This document shows positions 1 through 7,387 of a DNA stretch of 32,064 bases, one piece after another (the first letter of the stretch is position 1; each line of letters begins with the position of its first letter). The stretch is from Rhodospirillaceae bacterium (lineage in GTDB: Bacteria > Pseudomonadota > Alphaproteobacteria > Thalassobaculales > Thalassobaculaceae), in contig JABIRP010000127.1 in the NCBI GenBank assembly GCA_018699735.1, forward strand, positions 1 to 32,064. The letters are read 5' to 3'. The notes under the pieces are model-generated. The model saw only the letters and a list, made by a program, of their open reading frames with translations. It ran no database searches and had not been told where the DNA came from. The position numbers and the translations under genes are program-made.

Positions 1-672
1 AAATCCGATAACGCCAAAACTCGTGAGAGATAAAATGGTTTTATGATCTCCCACCAACGCTTGGTTTGTTTCATAAACCTGCAAGGCCATGCCGGTGACG
101 ATTCCCGCCCCCAGCACCAACTCGGCATAGGCAAGCAACCGAAATTCAAGCCTCTCAGCCTGCATGACCGCGGGAAGCCGTTGGCCAAATTGACTGGGCT
201 CTCGGGCTTTCAAAGCGCGCTCCTGCAGAAAAACCGCGAGACCTGAGACCGCCGCGAGCGTGATCAATCCATAGGTAACGACCGCGACAGTGATATGGAC
301 CGCAAGCCAGCTCGTTGGGCCGGTTCCCGCGACATCCTCGCCCGAGTAGTTCCGGGACAGGGTGGCCAAAAGTCCAAGGACGACGAGATAGGGCATCAAA
401 AGTGCCGACAATCCGACCGCTGCGCGGTTTGTCAGGCAAACCAGCCCGTAAAGCCCAAGGCAGGTCGCGATCGAAACCCAAAGCGCCTGGGAAAGCCCGG
501 TGCGCCATGAATCGGCCAACTCCCACCATGACCATCCGGCGGCGCCGACGATCGCCAAGCCTAGCAGGATCCAGAATTGAGCGTCGCGCGCGGTGCCGCC
601 ACGTTGCGCCAGAATTGCCGCTGGTAATAACGAGAACAAAGCCGAAAGGTTCAAGATCAGAGACAAGGACAT
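1..672 (-). CDS. CcsA/YpjD-type cytochrome c assembly membrane protein, partial (3' end off the left edge)
   Basis: Reading the minus strand from the ATG at 672 gives 224 codons with no stop before the window edge. The product is very hydrophobic, with several predicted membrane segments beginning at the N-terminus. Around residues 119-143 comes [15 protein letters not shown], the tryptophan/histidine-bearing helix typical of the CcsA/CcmC/YpjD family, then at about 164-190 an [19 protein letters not shown] block and a helix containing IVTGMAL. In YpjD-like proteins this last pair reads roughly E-x-L-x-x-R-L followed by a G-x-x-x-G helix. Family members work in the inner membrane in haem handling or cytochrome c maturation, but the role of the YpjD branch is poorly defined. 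The gene is divergent from ispDF, 65 bases away. About 40-50 residues are probably missing. Confidence 0.8.
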   Translation of the reverse strand, partial: MSLSLILNLSALFSLLPAAILAQRGGTARDAQFWILLGLAIVGAAGWSWWELADSWRTGLSQALWVSIATCLGLYGLVCLTNRAAVGLSALLMPYLVVLGLLATLSRNYSGEDVAGTGPTSWLAVHITVAVVTYGLITLAAVSGLAVFLQERALKAREPSQFGQRLPAVMQAERLEFRLLAYAELVLGAGIVTGMALQVYETNQALVGDHKTILSLTSFGVIGF

Positions 673-737
673 GGCCTGACTATATCATCCCGCCGAATTC
701 CGGGCCCGCAACGCCAATTCGCATGATCAAGCTCCGC

Positions 738-1925
738 ATGACAGAAAACCAACCAATAATATTTGCCATCGTGGTTGCCGCCGGTCGGGGTGAGCGCGCC
801 GGCGGTGACCTGCCCAAACAATATCGCCAGCTTGGCACTAAAACCATGCTGCGGCGTTCGATCGAGAGCTTTCATTACCACCCGAGCGTGTCGGAGACTA
901 TCGCTGTCATCCATCCGGATCATGAGGCGTTGTTCGCCGAAGCAACCGCAAGCTTGTCGATCGCCGACCCGGTGCACGGTGGCGATGCGCGTCAAGACTC
1001 TGTCCGCCTCGGCTTGGAGGCTGTCGCGGCGCGGGGTGGTGCCGACTACGTACTGATCCACGATGCCGCTCGCCCCTTCGTTCCAGGCGCGGTTGTTGAC
1101 CGGGTCCTCGACGCATTGTTTCAGGGGGCAAAGGCCGCATTGCCGGTGCTGCCGGTGGTCGATACCTTGAAACGGAGCGACGACGGTACGCGGGTTGAAG
1201 AAACGGTTGCTCGGGCTGGACTCTGGCGAGCGCAGACGCCGCAGGGTTTTGACTTTGGTCAGATACTGGGCCTGCATAGGGATTGGGATGGCACTGCTGC
1301 AACCGATGACGCTGCTTTGGCTGAGGAAGCCGGCGTTGATGTGATCACCGTGGTCGGCGACGAGCGTGCTTTTAAAGTGACGACGCCGGAGGATTTCGCC
1401 CGCGCGCATCAGTATCTGGCGACAGGTTATGAGACCAGGGTCGGTAGCGGCTTTGATGTCCATCGGTTCGCAGATGGCGACAGCCTCATGCTCTGTGGCA
1501 TTGAGATCATGCACGAGCATGGGCTGGAGGGGCACTCGGACGCAGATGTCGGGTTGCATGCGCTTACCGACGCGCTGCTCGGCGCGATCGGGGACGGCGA
1601 TATTGGATCGCATTTCCCGCCGAGCGAGCTCCGTTGGCGGGGGGCGCCCTCGGCGATATTTCTGCAGCATGCAGCAAGCCTGCTACGCAATCGCGGCGGA
1701 GAAATTTCCAACCTGGATGTGACCGTGATTTGCCAAGCTCCTAAGATTGGCCCGCACCGGGATGCCATGCGGGCGCGGATCGCTGAGATCTTGTCGATCG
1801 AGCGCGACCGGGTTTCTGTGAAAGCCACAACGACCGAGCGGCTGGGGTTCACTGGCCGTGGTGAGGGTATTGCGGCGCAAGCGAGTGTGCTTGTCCGATT
1901 ACCGAACGAGATGGGGGACGAATGA
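738..1925 (+). CDS. ispDF: Bifunctional IspD/IspF (MEP-pathway cytidylyltransferase and MEcPP synthase)
   Basis: One 395-residue protein joins two non-consecutive enzymes of the methylerythritol phosphate isoprenoid pathway. Residues 1-225 are IspD, which makes CDP-methylerythritol; the nucleotide-binding start reads [18 protein letters not shown], with HDAARPF later. Residues from about 233 are IspF, which cyclises CDP-ME-2-phosphate to MEc[11 protein letters not shown] holds the metal ligands Asp and His, followed by [19 protein letters not shown] and a C-terminal [16 protein letters not shown] block. Fused IspDF is common in alphaproteobacteria. The frame stays open upstream to 315, but the conserved fold begins eight residues after the ATG at 738; an ATG at 723 is the alternative. 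The stop overlaps the pgpA start (ATGA). Confidence 0.95.
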   Translation: MTENQPIIFAIVVAAGRGERAGGDLPKQYRQLGTKTMLRRSIESFHYHPSVSETIAVIHPDHEALFAEATASLSIADPVHGGDARQDSVRLGLEAVAARGGADYVLIHDAARPFVPGAVVDRVLDALFQGAKAALPVLPVVDTLKRSDDGTRVEETVARAGLWRAQTPQGFDFGQILGLHRDWDGTAATDDAALAEEAGVDVITVVGDERAFKVTTPEDFARAHQYLATGYETRVGSGFDVHRFADGDSLMLCGIEIMHEHGLEGHSDADVGLHALTDALLGAIGDGDIGSHFPPSELRWRGAPSAIFLQHAASLLRNRGGEISNLDVTVICQAPKIGPHRDAMRARIAEILSIERDRVSVKATTTERLGFTGRGEGIAAQASVLVRLPNEMGDE

Positions 1926-2377
1926 TGGGCCTGACAGGCTGGCTCGCCACTTGGTTCGGCTGCGGTTTGTCACCAAAGGCGCCTGGTACGATGGGTTCTC
2001 TTGCCGCCCTGCCCTTCGCCTACGGGATGGTTTGGGCTTGGGGAATGCCTGGCCTACTCATCGCCATCGTGATCATAATCCCGCTCGGTATCTGGGCTTG
2101 TGAGCGCTATGCGCAGTCCTCAGGCGACCCCGATCCGGGATCGGCTGTGATTGACGAGGTCGCTGGGCAATGGATCGCACTGGTGCCGGCCGGATTGGAC
2201 CCGATCCTGTTCGCGGTCGCCTTCGTCAGTTTTCGGCTATTCGATATCTGGAAGCCTGGCCCGATCGGCGTTGCTGATCGAGAACTGAAGGGCGGTCTCG
2301 GTATTATGGTGGACGATCTTTTGGCTGGACTGCCGGCTGCCGCGATCGTTTGGGCTGCCGGGCGTTGGTTGATTTAG
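1922..2377 (+). CDS. pgpA: Phosphatidylglycerophosphatase A
   Basis: This 151-residue inner-membrane protein dephosphorylates phosphatidylglycerophosphate to phosphatidylglycerol. The family signature is present in order: [20 protein letters not shown] at residues 11-30, IDEVAGQW at 77-84, [13 protein letters not shown] at 104-116 and a DD pair at 131-132. Hydrophobic stretches at about 40-60, 85-105 and 133-150 agree with a small multipass protein, and the length is close to the family norm. The start overlaps the ispDF stop by four bases, with a G-rich Shine-Dalgarno inside the end of ispDF, so translation is probably coupled. The cinA-type gene follows after 12 bases. Confidence 0.93.
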   Translation: MMGLTGWLATWFGCGLSPKAPGTMGSLAALPFAYGMVWAWGMPGLLIAIVIIIPLGIWACERYAQSSGDPDPGSAVIDEVAGQWIALVPAGLDPILFAVAFVSFRLFDIWKPGPIGVADRELKGGLGIMVDDLLAGLPAAAIVWAAGRWLI

Positions 2378-2389
2378 GACGAGGCACCG

Positions 2390-2884
2390 ATGACGATATT
2401 CCCCCCTGACATCATCACATCCGCGACCGAGTTGCTCGTGCGTTGCCGGGATAGCAGTGTAATGCTGGCGACAGCGGAGAGTTGCACCGGCGGGTTGATT
2501 GCGGCTGCCTTGACGGAGATCGCTGGGTCTTCCGACGTGGTCGATCGGGGTTTCGTCACCTATTCGAACGAGGCCAAATCCGATCTTGTCGGTGTGCGGG
2601 CGGAATTGATTGTGGAGCATGGAGCTGTCAGCGAAGCGGTCGCCCGGGCCATGGCCGAGGGGGCACTCGCCAGATCCCGCGCGTCGCTGAGCGTTGCGGT
2701 TACAGGGGTCGCCGGGCCTGGCGGCGGAACTGTGGAGAAGCCTGTCGGCTTGGTGCATTTCGCCTGTGCCAATACTGGCGCAGAGACCGCCCATCGATCC
2801 AAAATTTTTGCAGGCGACCGAGGCGCCGTCCGCCTCGCCACTCTTCGGCTTGCACTGGCAATGATGCAAAAGGCCGTGGCCTAA
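2390..2884 (+). CDS. pncC: CinA C-terminal-domain protein, probable nicotinamide-nucleotide amidohydrolase
   Basis: At 164 residues this is the stand-alone CinA C-terminal domain. The signature ATAESCTGGLIAAALTEI lies at about residues 27-44, followed by VDRGFVTYSNEAK, GAVSEAVARAMAEGA and the glycine-rich AVTGVAGPGGGTVEKPVGLV. In the PncC/YgaD family this domain deamidates nicotinamide mononucleotide to nicotinate mononucleotide in pyridine-nucleotide salvage, with the Ser of the ESCTGG motif important for catalysis. The N-terminal molybdopterin-binding-like half of full CinA is absent, which is normal for this short form. It is the last gene of the ispDF-pgpA run and converges with the dehydrogenase that ends at 2911. 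Family assignment is firm; in vivo substrate is inferred. Confidence 0.9.
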   Translation: MTIFPPDIITSATELLVRCRDSSVMLATAESCTGGLIAAALTEIAGSSDVVDRGFVTYSNEAKSDLVGVRAELIVEHGAVSEAVARAMAEGALARSRASLSVAVTGVAGPGGGTVEKPVGLVHFACANTGAETAHRSKIFAGDRGAVRLATLRLALAMMQKAVA

Positions 2885-2910
2885 AACGATCTCGCTAAAT
2901 CCGGCCGACC

Positions 2911-3702
2911 TCAGGTCCGCATCGTCAGGCCGCCATCGACCGGCAAACAGTGGCCCGTGATGTAATTCGCCTCGTCTGACGCCAGGAACACAGCGGCCCA
3001 AGCGACATCCCACGCTGTTCCCATCTTGCCGGTTGGAGACATGGCGTCACGTTCGGCCACCATTTGCTCTGCTGTGTCGTATTGACCACTGATGTGCTGA
3101 TAAATGTGTGGCGTGTTCATCAACCCCGGCATGATGACATTGGCCCGCACGCCCTGGCTCGCGTATTCGAGCGCCAAGCCCACCGTGAACTGATTCAATC
3201 CACCCTTCGAGGCGTAATAGGCACTGTACGGATATCCGGTGTTCCGGATTGCGGCGACTGACGAAACGTTGACGATAGCGCCCTTACCCTGCGCCAACAT
3301 TACCGGTAACACATGCTTACAAGTCAGGAACACGCTGGTCAGGTTGACGTCCAACACTCGATGCCAGTCTTCCTCAGAGAGCTCGATCGGACCGCCCATG
3401 GCGCCGATCCCGACGTTGTTGTGCAGGACATCGATACGGCCGTGCCGCGCCGCTATATCGGTGACCAAGCGGGCGGTTTCCGCGGATTTAGTAACGTCCA
3501 GTGTTTGCGCCTCGGCCTGGTTGCCTTCCTGTTTGATGATAGCAACGGTTTCCAGCGCGGCGGCTTCGTTTACGTCCACCGCTATGACCGTCGCCCCTTC
3601 GCGCGCGAAAGCCACTGCCGTCGCCTTGCCGTTGCCCCAACCCTCTCCGATTGAGCCGGCGCCCATCACCATGGCCACCTTGCCCGCCAATCGCTCGCCC
3701 AT
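2911..3702 (-). CDS. Short-chain dehydrogenase/reductase (SDR), substrate unknown
   Basis: A classical SDR of 263 residues and normal length. The Rossmann nucleotide site begins at about residue 13 (MGAGSIGEGWGNG). The usual NNAG motif reads NNVG at 95-98, the structural Asn is N120, and the catalytic Ser-Tyr-Lys set is S148, Y162 and K166 (YYASKGG). PGLMNTP and ITGHCLPVDGG occupy the places usual for the substrate loop and C-terminus. D43 at the end of the second strand suggests NAD(H) rather than NADP(H), by inference. The first glycine motif is slightly expanded compared with TGxxxGxG. A Shine-Dalgarno AGGAA stands eight bases before the ATG. It is a single gene, divergent from the small gene at 3830. 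Confidence 0.88.
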   Translation of the reverse strand: MGERLAGKVAMVMGAGSIGEGWGNGKATAVAFAREGATVIAVDVNEAAALETVAIIKQEGNQAEAQTLDVTKSAETARLVTDIAARHGRIDVLHNNVGIGAMGGPIELSEEDWHRVLDVNLTSVFLTCKHVLPVMLAQGKGAIVNVSSVAAIRNTGYPYSAYYASKGGLNQFTVGLALEYASQGVRANVIMPGLMNTPHIYQHISGQYDTAEQMVAERDAMSPTGKMGTAWDVAWAAVFLASDEANYITGHCLPVDGGLTMRT

Positions 3703-3726
3703 TGGTCAATTCCTTTCGGTGAAACA

Positions 3727-3756
3727 TTGGCAGAACAGTGCGACAAACCCTACAAT
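3727..3756 (+). promoter_or_regulatory. Candidate sigma-70 type promoter for the gene at 3830
   Basis: TTGGCA at 3727-3732 and TACAAT at 3751-3756 are separated by 18 bases, each one mismatch from the -35 and -10 consensus. They lie in the divergent region between the SDR gene and the small gene at 3830, pointing toward the latter. The expected transcript start near 3763 would give a leader of about 65 bases. Found by eye only; no expression evidence. Confidence 0.45.
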
Positions 3757-3829
3757 ATGACAACATCGCGACGCGGGCGCTGTTCGGTGTAAACTCTTCG
3801 GTGACGGGATTGAAAGCGGAGACGGTGCG

Positions 3830-4078
3830 ATGGTGATCGCAAGAAGGTTATTCATGGAAGCAGCAAGGCGTCTGGCGGGCGACCCGCGGGTACAGCGCAA
3901 AGCAGCGGAGTTGGCCGAGAAAGCCTACAGTCACGCGCAGCCGACGCTGTCCAATGCCTCGACCCATGTCAGTGAAAGCATGCGCGAGACCTTGGCCGAG
4001 GTCGATCCGTTGGAGGAACCGGGGCGATTTCTGAAAAATCTCAAATCCCGCATGCTGCCACCGGAAGACGACGAATGA
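3830..4078 (+). CDS. Small hypothetical protein, 82 residues
   Basis: I do not recognise a named family. The 82-residue product is helical and charged, with no membrane segment or signal peptide. It opens with MVIARRLFMEAARRLAGDPR, carries a probable amphipathic helix through about residue 35, and ends in a very acidic tail (PPEDDE). GC content and codon choice match the surrounding core genes, and a plausible promoter lies just upstream. The ATG follows a purine-rich GGAGACGG stretch; the alternative start at the next in-frame Met (residue 9) would lose half of the first helix. It is probably a real gene of unknown function. The hairpin repeat starts four bases after its stop and may end the transcript. 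Confidence 0.6.
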   Translation: MVIARRLFMEAARRLAGDPRVQRKAAELAEKAYSHAQPTLSNASTHVSESMRETLAEVDPLEEPGRFLKNLKSRMLPPEDDE

Positions 4079-4081
4079 CCC

Positions 4082-4160
4082 ATCGTCATTCCTGCAAAGG
4101 CGGGAATCCAGGTGATGTTGAAACTAAGAGCTGGATCCCCGCCTTCGCGAGGATGACGAT
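4082..4160. repeat. Dispersed intergenic inverted repeat (alphaproteobacterial palindromic type)
   Basis: Left arm 4082-4111 and right arm 4131-4160 are inverted copies matching at 25 of 30 positions by hand count, around a 19-base spacer. The core GTCATTCCTGCAAAGGCGGG and its partner are the familiar sequence that reads as WIPAFAGMT when translated by accident, widely scattered in alphaproteobacterial intergenic regions. The transcript would fold into a long hairpin. Only one copy is visible in this window. Confidence 0.8.
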
Positions 4161-4192
4161 CGCGACGAGCCCGACAGACGACAGAGGATTTC

Positions 4193-4993
4193 ATGACTTT
4201 CAAGCTTGGACTTATTGGTGCCGGCGCTATTGGTGCTGACGTAATCGATTTGGTGGCACGCGAACACTCCGGCGAGATCGAGATACCGGCAGTGTTGGTG
4301 CGGCAACCTCGGGAGCCTGACGGCAATGGCCCAAACTTCACCAACGACCCGGAAGCCTTTTTCTCTCACCAGTACGACGCCGTGCTAGAGGGCGCTGGGC
4401 ATTCCGCAATCATTGCTCATGGTGCTCGGGTGTTGAATGCCGGTTCCGATTTGATCGTAACCTCGGTTGGCGCCTTCACCGATCAGGCAGTCTATGATGG
4501 TTGTCTCGAAGCCGCCCAAGCCAATGGCACGCGCATGTTGATCGCGTCAGCCGGGATTGGATCTTTGGATATTTTGTCTGGTGCAGCGGTCGGCGGTCTG
4601 GATGAAGTCGTGATGACGGTGCGCAAGGATCCAAGCGCCTGGTTCGGAACTGTGGCGGAGGGTCAATACGATCTTGCCAATATGACGGAGCCGACGGTGA
4701 TCTTTGAAGGGTCACCCCGCGCGGGCGCGGCGTCATACCCACAAAACGTCAACATATCCGCCGCGGTTTCGCTGGCCGGTGCAGGATTGGACCGCACCAA
4801 GCTTATTATCGTCGCCGATCCGACGATTGATACTCACGTCATCGAAATTGTCGCCAAGGGAGCCTTTGGCCAGTACAGCTTCGTCGAGAATGTCGCCGTC
4901 AGCGAGACCAACCGCAAGACCGGAAAAATCGTTGCTATGGCGGTGATGAAGACCGTACGCAATCTAATCAGCCCGGTGGTTGTGGGTGTTTGA
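4193..4993 (+). CDS. Probable L-aspartate dehydrogenase (NadX-like)
   Basis: The 266-residue protein fits the aspartate dehydrogenase family. It has a Rossmann start LIGAGAIGADV at 7-17, the second-domain motif YPQNVNISAAVSLAG at 182-196, and DPTIDTHVIEI at 209-219 with H215 matching the family's catalytic histidine. The reaction is NAD(P)-dependent oxidation of L-aspartate to iminoaspartate, which can feed NAD synthesis in place of NadB, or the reverse amination. No nadA or nadC is nearby, so a role in NAD synthesis is not supported by context; amino acid catabolism is as likely. The start is 32 bases after the hairpin repeat. GC content is like the core genes, unlike the islet that follows. 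Confidence 0.83.
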   Translation: MTFKLGLIGAGAIGADVIDLVAREHSGEIEIPAVLVRQPREPDGNGPNFTNDPEAFFSHQYDAVLEGAGHSAIIAHGARVLNAGSDLIVTSVGAFTDQAVYDGCLEAAQANGTRMLIASAGIGSLDILSGAAVGGLDEVVMTVRKDPSAWFGTVAEGQYDLANMTEPTVIFEGSPRAGAASYPQNVNISAAVSLAGAGLDRTKLIIVADPTIDTHVIEIVAKGAFGQYSFVENVAVSETNRKTGKIVAMAVMKTVRNLISPVVVGV

Positions 4994-5063
4994 CTAGATT
5001 TTTACCGGCACGGCCGACGCCATCGCTCGGCAGGTGTTAGCCGCCCCGTATTGGATATCGGTG

Positions 5064-6599
5064 ATGCACAAAGAGTTGGATCTAAAATTTTTTAATTTTC
5101 CAGATAAGACAAGCATTATTGATGCAATTGATCGACTGCGATTCAACACGCACGAGCTTCAATTGATTCGTGTAGAAGAGGCGATATTGAGTCCAGCTCG
5201 CCTTCGTAGTGTAAGCGAGGGCGATAATAGCACCTCGTCGCCCGAGCCAGAATTGCGGGGTGGCGTATACAGTCGAAATGGAAGGCTATTGAGAGCGTCC
5301 CTCATGAATCGCGAAATTGATCTAGTCGCCAGCTCGGACGAAGCTGAGATCGACTCAGAATTTTTAAATATCAATAAAATCATTAGCTTAGGGGTATATT
5401 TGGGTTGGTATATGACCCATCATGGGCACTTTTTGACTGAAAGTCTTTCCAGGCTCTGGTGCTTCGAGAAATTTGCGGATAATCCCAACATCAAGTTCAT
5501 ATTCCATTTCTCAGACCGCACTGGCGAAAGAAAGCTGCGGCCTGATCATGCCAAAATCCTTTCTCTACTCGGAATTCCGGAACAATCGGTTGAATTCATA
5601 GAGGATTGGACTTCTGTTGACGCCTTGTTCATACCTGAGCAAGCGCAAGCTCTGAATCATTTCACGCATTCAAATCTAGCACCTGCATTCAATCAAATCG
5701 CTGAAATGGCCTCTAAATCAGCGGCGAATACGCCGGATAAAGTGTACATTTCTCGAAAAAATCTGAATTTTTTCAAGATTCGGCCGTTTAACGAGACCGA
5801 AATCGAAAACCTCATGGTGTCCCATGGCTTCAGTATTCTCTATCCAGAACAAACCGATATAGAAGAGCAAATTCGAACGTTCAAAAATGCTAAAGTGATT
5901 TGCGGATTTTATGGTTCGGGGCTTTATAACGGCTTGTTCAGCGGCACCAACGCACACATCATTGTTTTGACTGGCGATCACTCCAGATTGCCGCCTATGC
6001 ACCACTTTTTAATCTCATACCTGACCAAGTCTCGTCTCACTCTACTCAATTGTCTTGTACCACTCGAATATTGGCGAGGGGTTTGGCTGGATGGTCGGGT
6101 TGTAGATGCATTCTTATGTGCCGAGTTTGAGGGGCTGGCGAACGCTCAAACTCCGTGGACTTGGTGGCCCAATCCGCCAGATGCTGCTAATGATATGGAG
6201 CACCAAATCATGTTTCATCACGCAGTTATTGCTGCTTGTGATGATCGTCCAGAACGCTACCGCCCGCTCCTGCAGCGCTTGGCGCGCTACGCGAAAGACA
6301 CAGAGGCGGCGCTGGACCTTATCGCTGAGGTTTGGCATTTGAGTCGATATGACGCGCGAAGAGCCGAACTTAGCCGACATCTCGTTTCTCTCTCAGCGTG
6401 GGTCCTGGGGATATTTGATTGGGAACAAGCCGGAGATTTTGAACATGCTGTCACGAACAAACTGAAAGCCGTCGACTTGTCTAATTCGAGTGCCACGGCT
6501 TATGCGGATATGTATCGTGCATGCGGGTTTGTGACTGGAATAGATGCGTGGAATTCTCCAGATTCGCAATCAGCAGACTTACATTCGGATGATCATTGA
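5064..6599 (+). CDS. Glycosyltransferase family 61-like protein with C-terminal helical extension
   Basis: The central part resembles GT61 (DUF563) glycosyltransferases. GHFLTESLSRLW at 121-132 is the usual H-F-x-x-E-x-x-x-R-x-W block, VYISRKN at 227-233 is the strand before the donor domain, and a long GF..LYPEQTDIEEQIRTF segment at about 255-273 leads to CGFYGSGLYNGLF at 280-292. Bacterial members often build surface polysaccharide. The usual His in the G-x-H-G-x-G-L motif is Tyr here. Residues from about 390 to 511 are helical and could be a TPR-like extension. A GTG at 5034 would add ten residues; the ATG at 5064 is preferred. Base composition is far more AT-rich than in neighbours (17 of 60 bases G/C at 5341-5400), which suggests transfer. 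Confidence 0.75.
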   Translation: MHKELDLKFFNFPDKTSIIDAIDRLRFNTHELQLIRVEEAILSPARLRSVSEGDNSTSSPEPELRGGVYSRNGRLLRASLMNREIDLVASSDEAEIDSEFLNINKIISLGVYLGWYMTHHGHFLTESLSRLWCFEKFADNPNIKFIFHFSDRTGERKLRPDHAKILSLLGIPEQSVEFIEDWTSVDALFIPEQAQALNHFTHSNLAPAFNQIAEMASKSAANTPDKVYISRKNLNFFKIRPFNETEIENLMVSHGFSILYPEQTDIEEQIRTFKNAKVICGFYGSGLYNGLFSGTNAHIIVLTGDHSRLPPMHHFLISYLTKSRLTLLNCLVPLEYWRGVWLDGRVVDAFLCAEFEGLANAQTPWTWWPNPPDAANDMEHQIMFHHAVIAACDDRPERYRPLLQRLARYAKDTEAALDLIAEVWHLSRYDARRAELSRHLVSLSAWVLGIFDWEQAGDFEHAVTNKLKAVDLSNSSATAYADMYRACGFVTGIDAWNSPDSQSADLHSDDH

Positions 6600-6644
6600 T
6601 GATTTTCTTATCTAAACTAGCGTCGCGGCCACGCAGGTTACCTC

Positions 6645-7307
6645 ATGAGTGAATTAAGAAAGATTTTTGAAGAAAGCATCACTCGTGAATCCATGAAATG
6701 GGAGAATTATTTCGAGATTTATGAACGCCATATCAGACGATTTGTTGGATCGAATCCGACTGTATTGGAAATCGGGGTATATGCTGGCGGATCCTTGCAA
6801 ATGTGGCGTCGATACCTGGGCGACGATGCAATTATAGTTGGAATGGACACAGACCCACGTTGCGCCGAGATGAGGAGCGAAGGGTTCGACATATTCATCG
6901 GCGAACAAGGAAACAAAGATCACTTACAACAAATTATCGATCGCTATGGCAGCTTCGACATCGTCATCGACGATGGAAGTCATAAGACCAGCGATCTAAA
7001 GGCGTCATTCGAGAAGCTATTTCCGCACGTGACCGAAAATGGAGTGTATTTGGTTGAGGACATTCATACAAACTATTGGGCCAAACACGAGGGGGGGTAT
7101 AAAAATCCCGGCACATTTATCGAAATGATGAAAAGCACAGTTGACCATTTGAATGCATTTCACTCAAGAGATCCCAACTCATTTCGCCCAAATTTTCTCA
7201 CGCATACGGTCAATGGGTTACATTTTTACGATAGTGTTGTTGTCCTGGAAAAACGCACTCGTGAAGCCCCATTTCAACAAGTAACCGTGAATACACAGAA
7301 GGAATGA
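6645..7307 (+). CDS. Class I SAM-dependent methyltransferase (CmcI/TcmP-like sugar or macrolide O-methyltransferase type)
   Basis: This 220-residue protein has the SAM-binding first motif LEIGVYAGGS at 41-50 and an acidic second strand GMDTDP at 66-71. The metal-binding signature IDDGSH lies at 108-113, then YLVEDIHTNYW at 135-145. That arrangement is seen in MycE-like and related metal-dependent O-methyltransferases that act on sugars of glycosylated products or cell-surface glycans. It follows the GT61 gene by 45 bases, on the same strand and with the same AT-rich composition, so the two probably arrived and act together, the transferase adding a sugar and this enzyme methylating it. The substrate is unknown. 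An AGG before the ATG is a weak ribosome site. Confidence 0.8.
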   Translation: MSELRKIFEESITRESMKWENYFEIYERHIRRFVGSNPTVLEIGVYAGGSLQMWRRYLGDDAIIVGMDTDPRCAEMRSEGFDIFIGEQGNKDHLQQIIDRYGSFDIVIDDGSHKTSDLKASFEKLFPHVTENGVYLVEDIHTNYWAKHEGGYKNPGTFIEMMKSTVDHLNAFHSRDPNSFRPNFLTHTVNGLHFYDSVVVLEKRTREAPFQQVTVNTQKE

Positions 7308-7320
7308 TGCATTTGACTAT

Positions 7321-7342
7321 TCGTTTGCGGTGTCACAAACGA
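7321..7342. other. Inverted repeat upstream of the persulfide dioxygenase gene, possible operator or terminator stem
   Basis: TCGTTTG at 7321-7327 and CAAACGA at 7336-7342 are a perfect seven-base inverted repeat with an eight-base loop. It lies 14 bases after the methyltransferase stop and 46 bases before the dioxygenase start. No U-run follows, so an operator is as possible as a terminator. A TATAAAT sequence at 7365-7371 could be a -10 element for the downstream gene. Weak evidence. Confidence 0.25.
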
Positions 7343-7387
7343 TTATTGAGTTTACCAAACCACGTATAAATGCGGGGAGTCACCGCC

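Noticed and set aside
315-737. N-terminal extension of ispDF to 315
   Set aside because: The extension is basic, low-complexity translation with no conserved motif, and it overlaps the clear minus-strand YpjD-type gene.
657-1670. Long minus-strand frame of 337 codons opposite ispDF
   Set aside because: It is a shadow of ispDF in GC-rich DNA; the plus-strand product carries every IspD and IspF motif and the reverse one resembles nothing.
3785-3795. CGGTGTAAACT, shared with 20054-20064, as a possible common regulatory site
   Set aside because: Random sequence of this length is expected to share many 11-base words (about 120 pairs), so one match means nothing without more copies.
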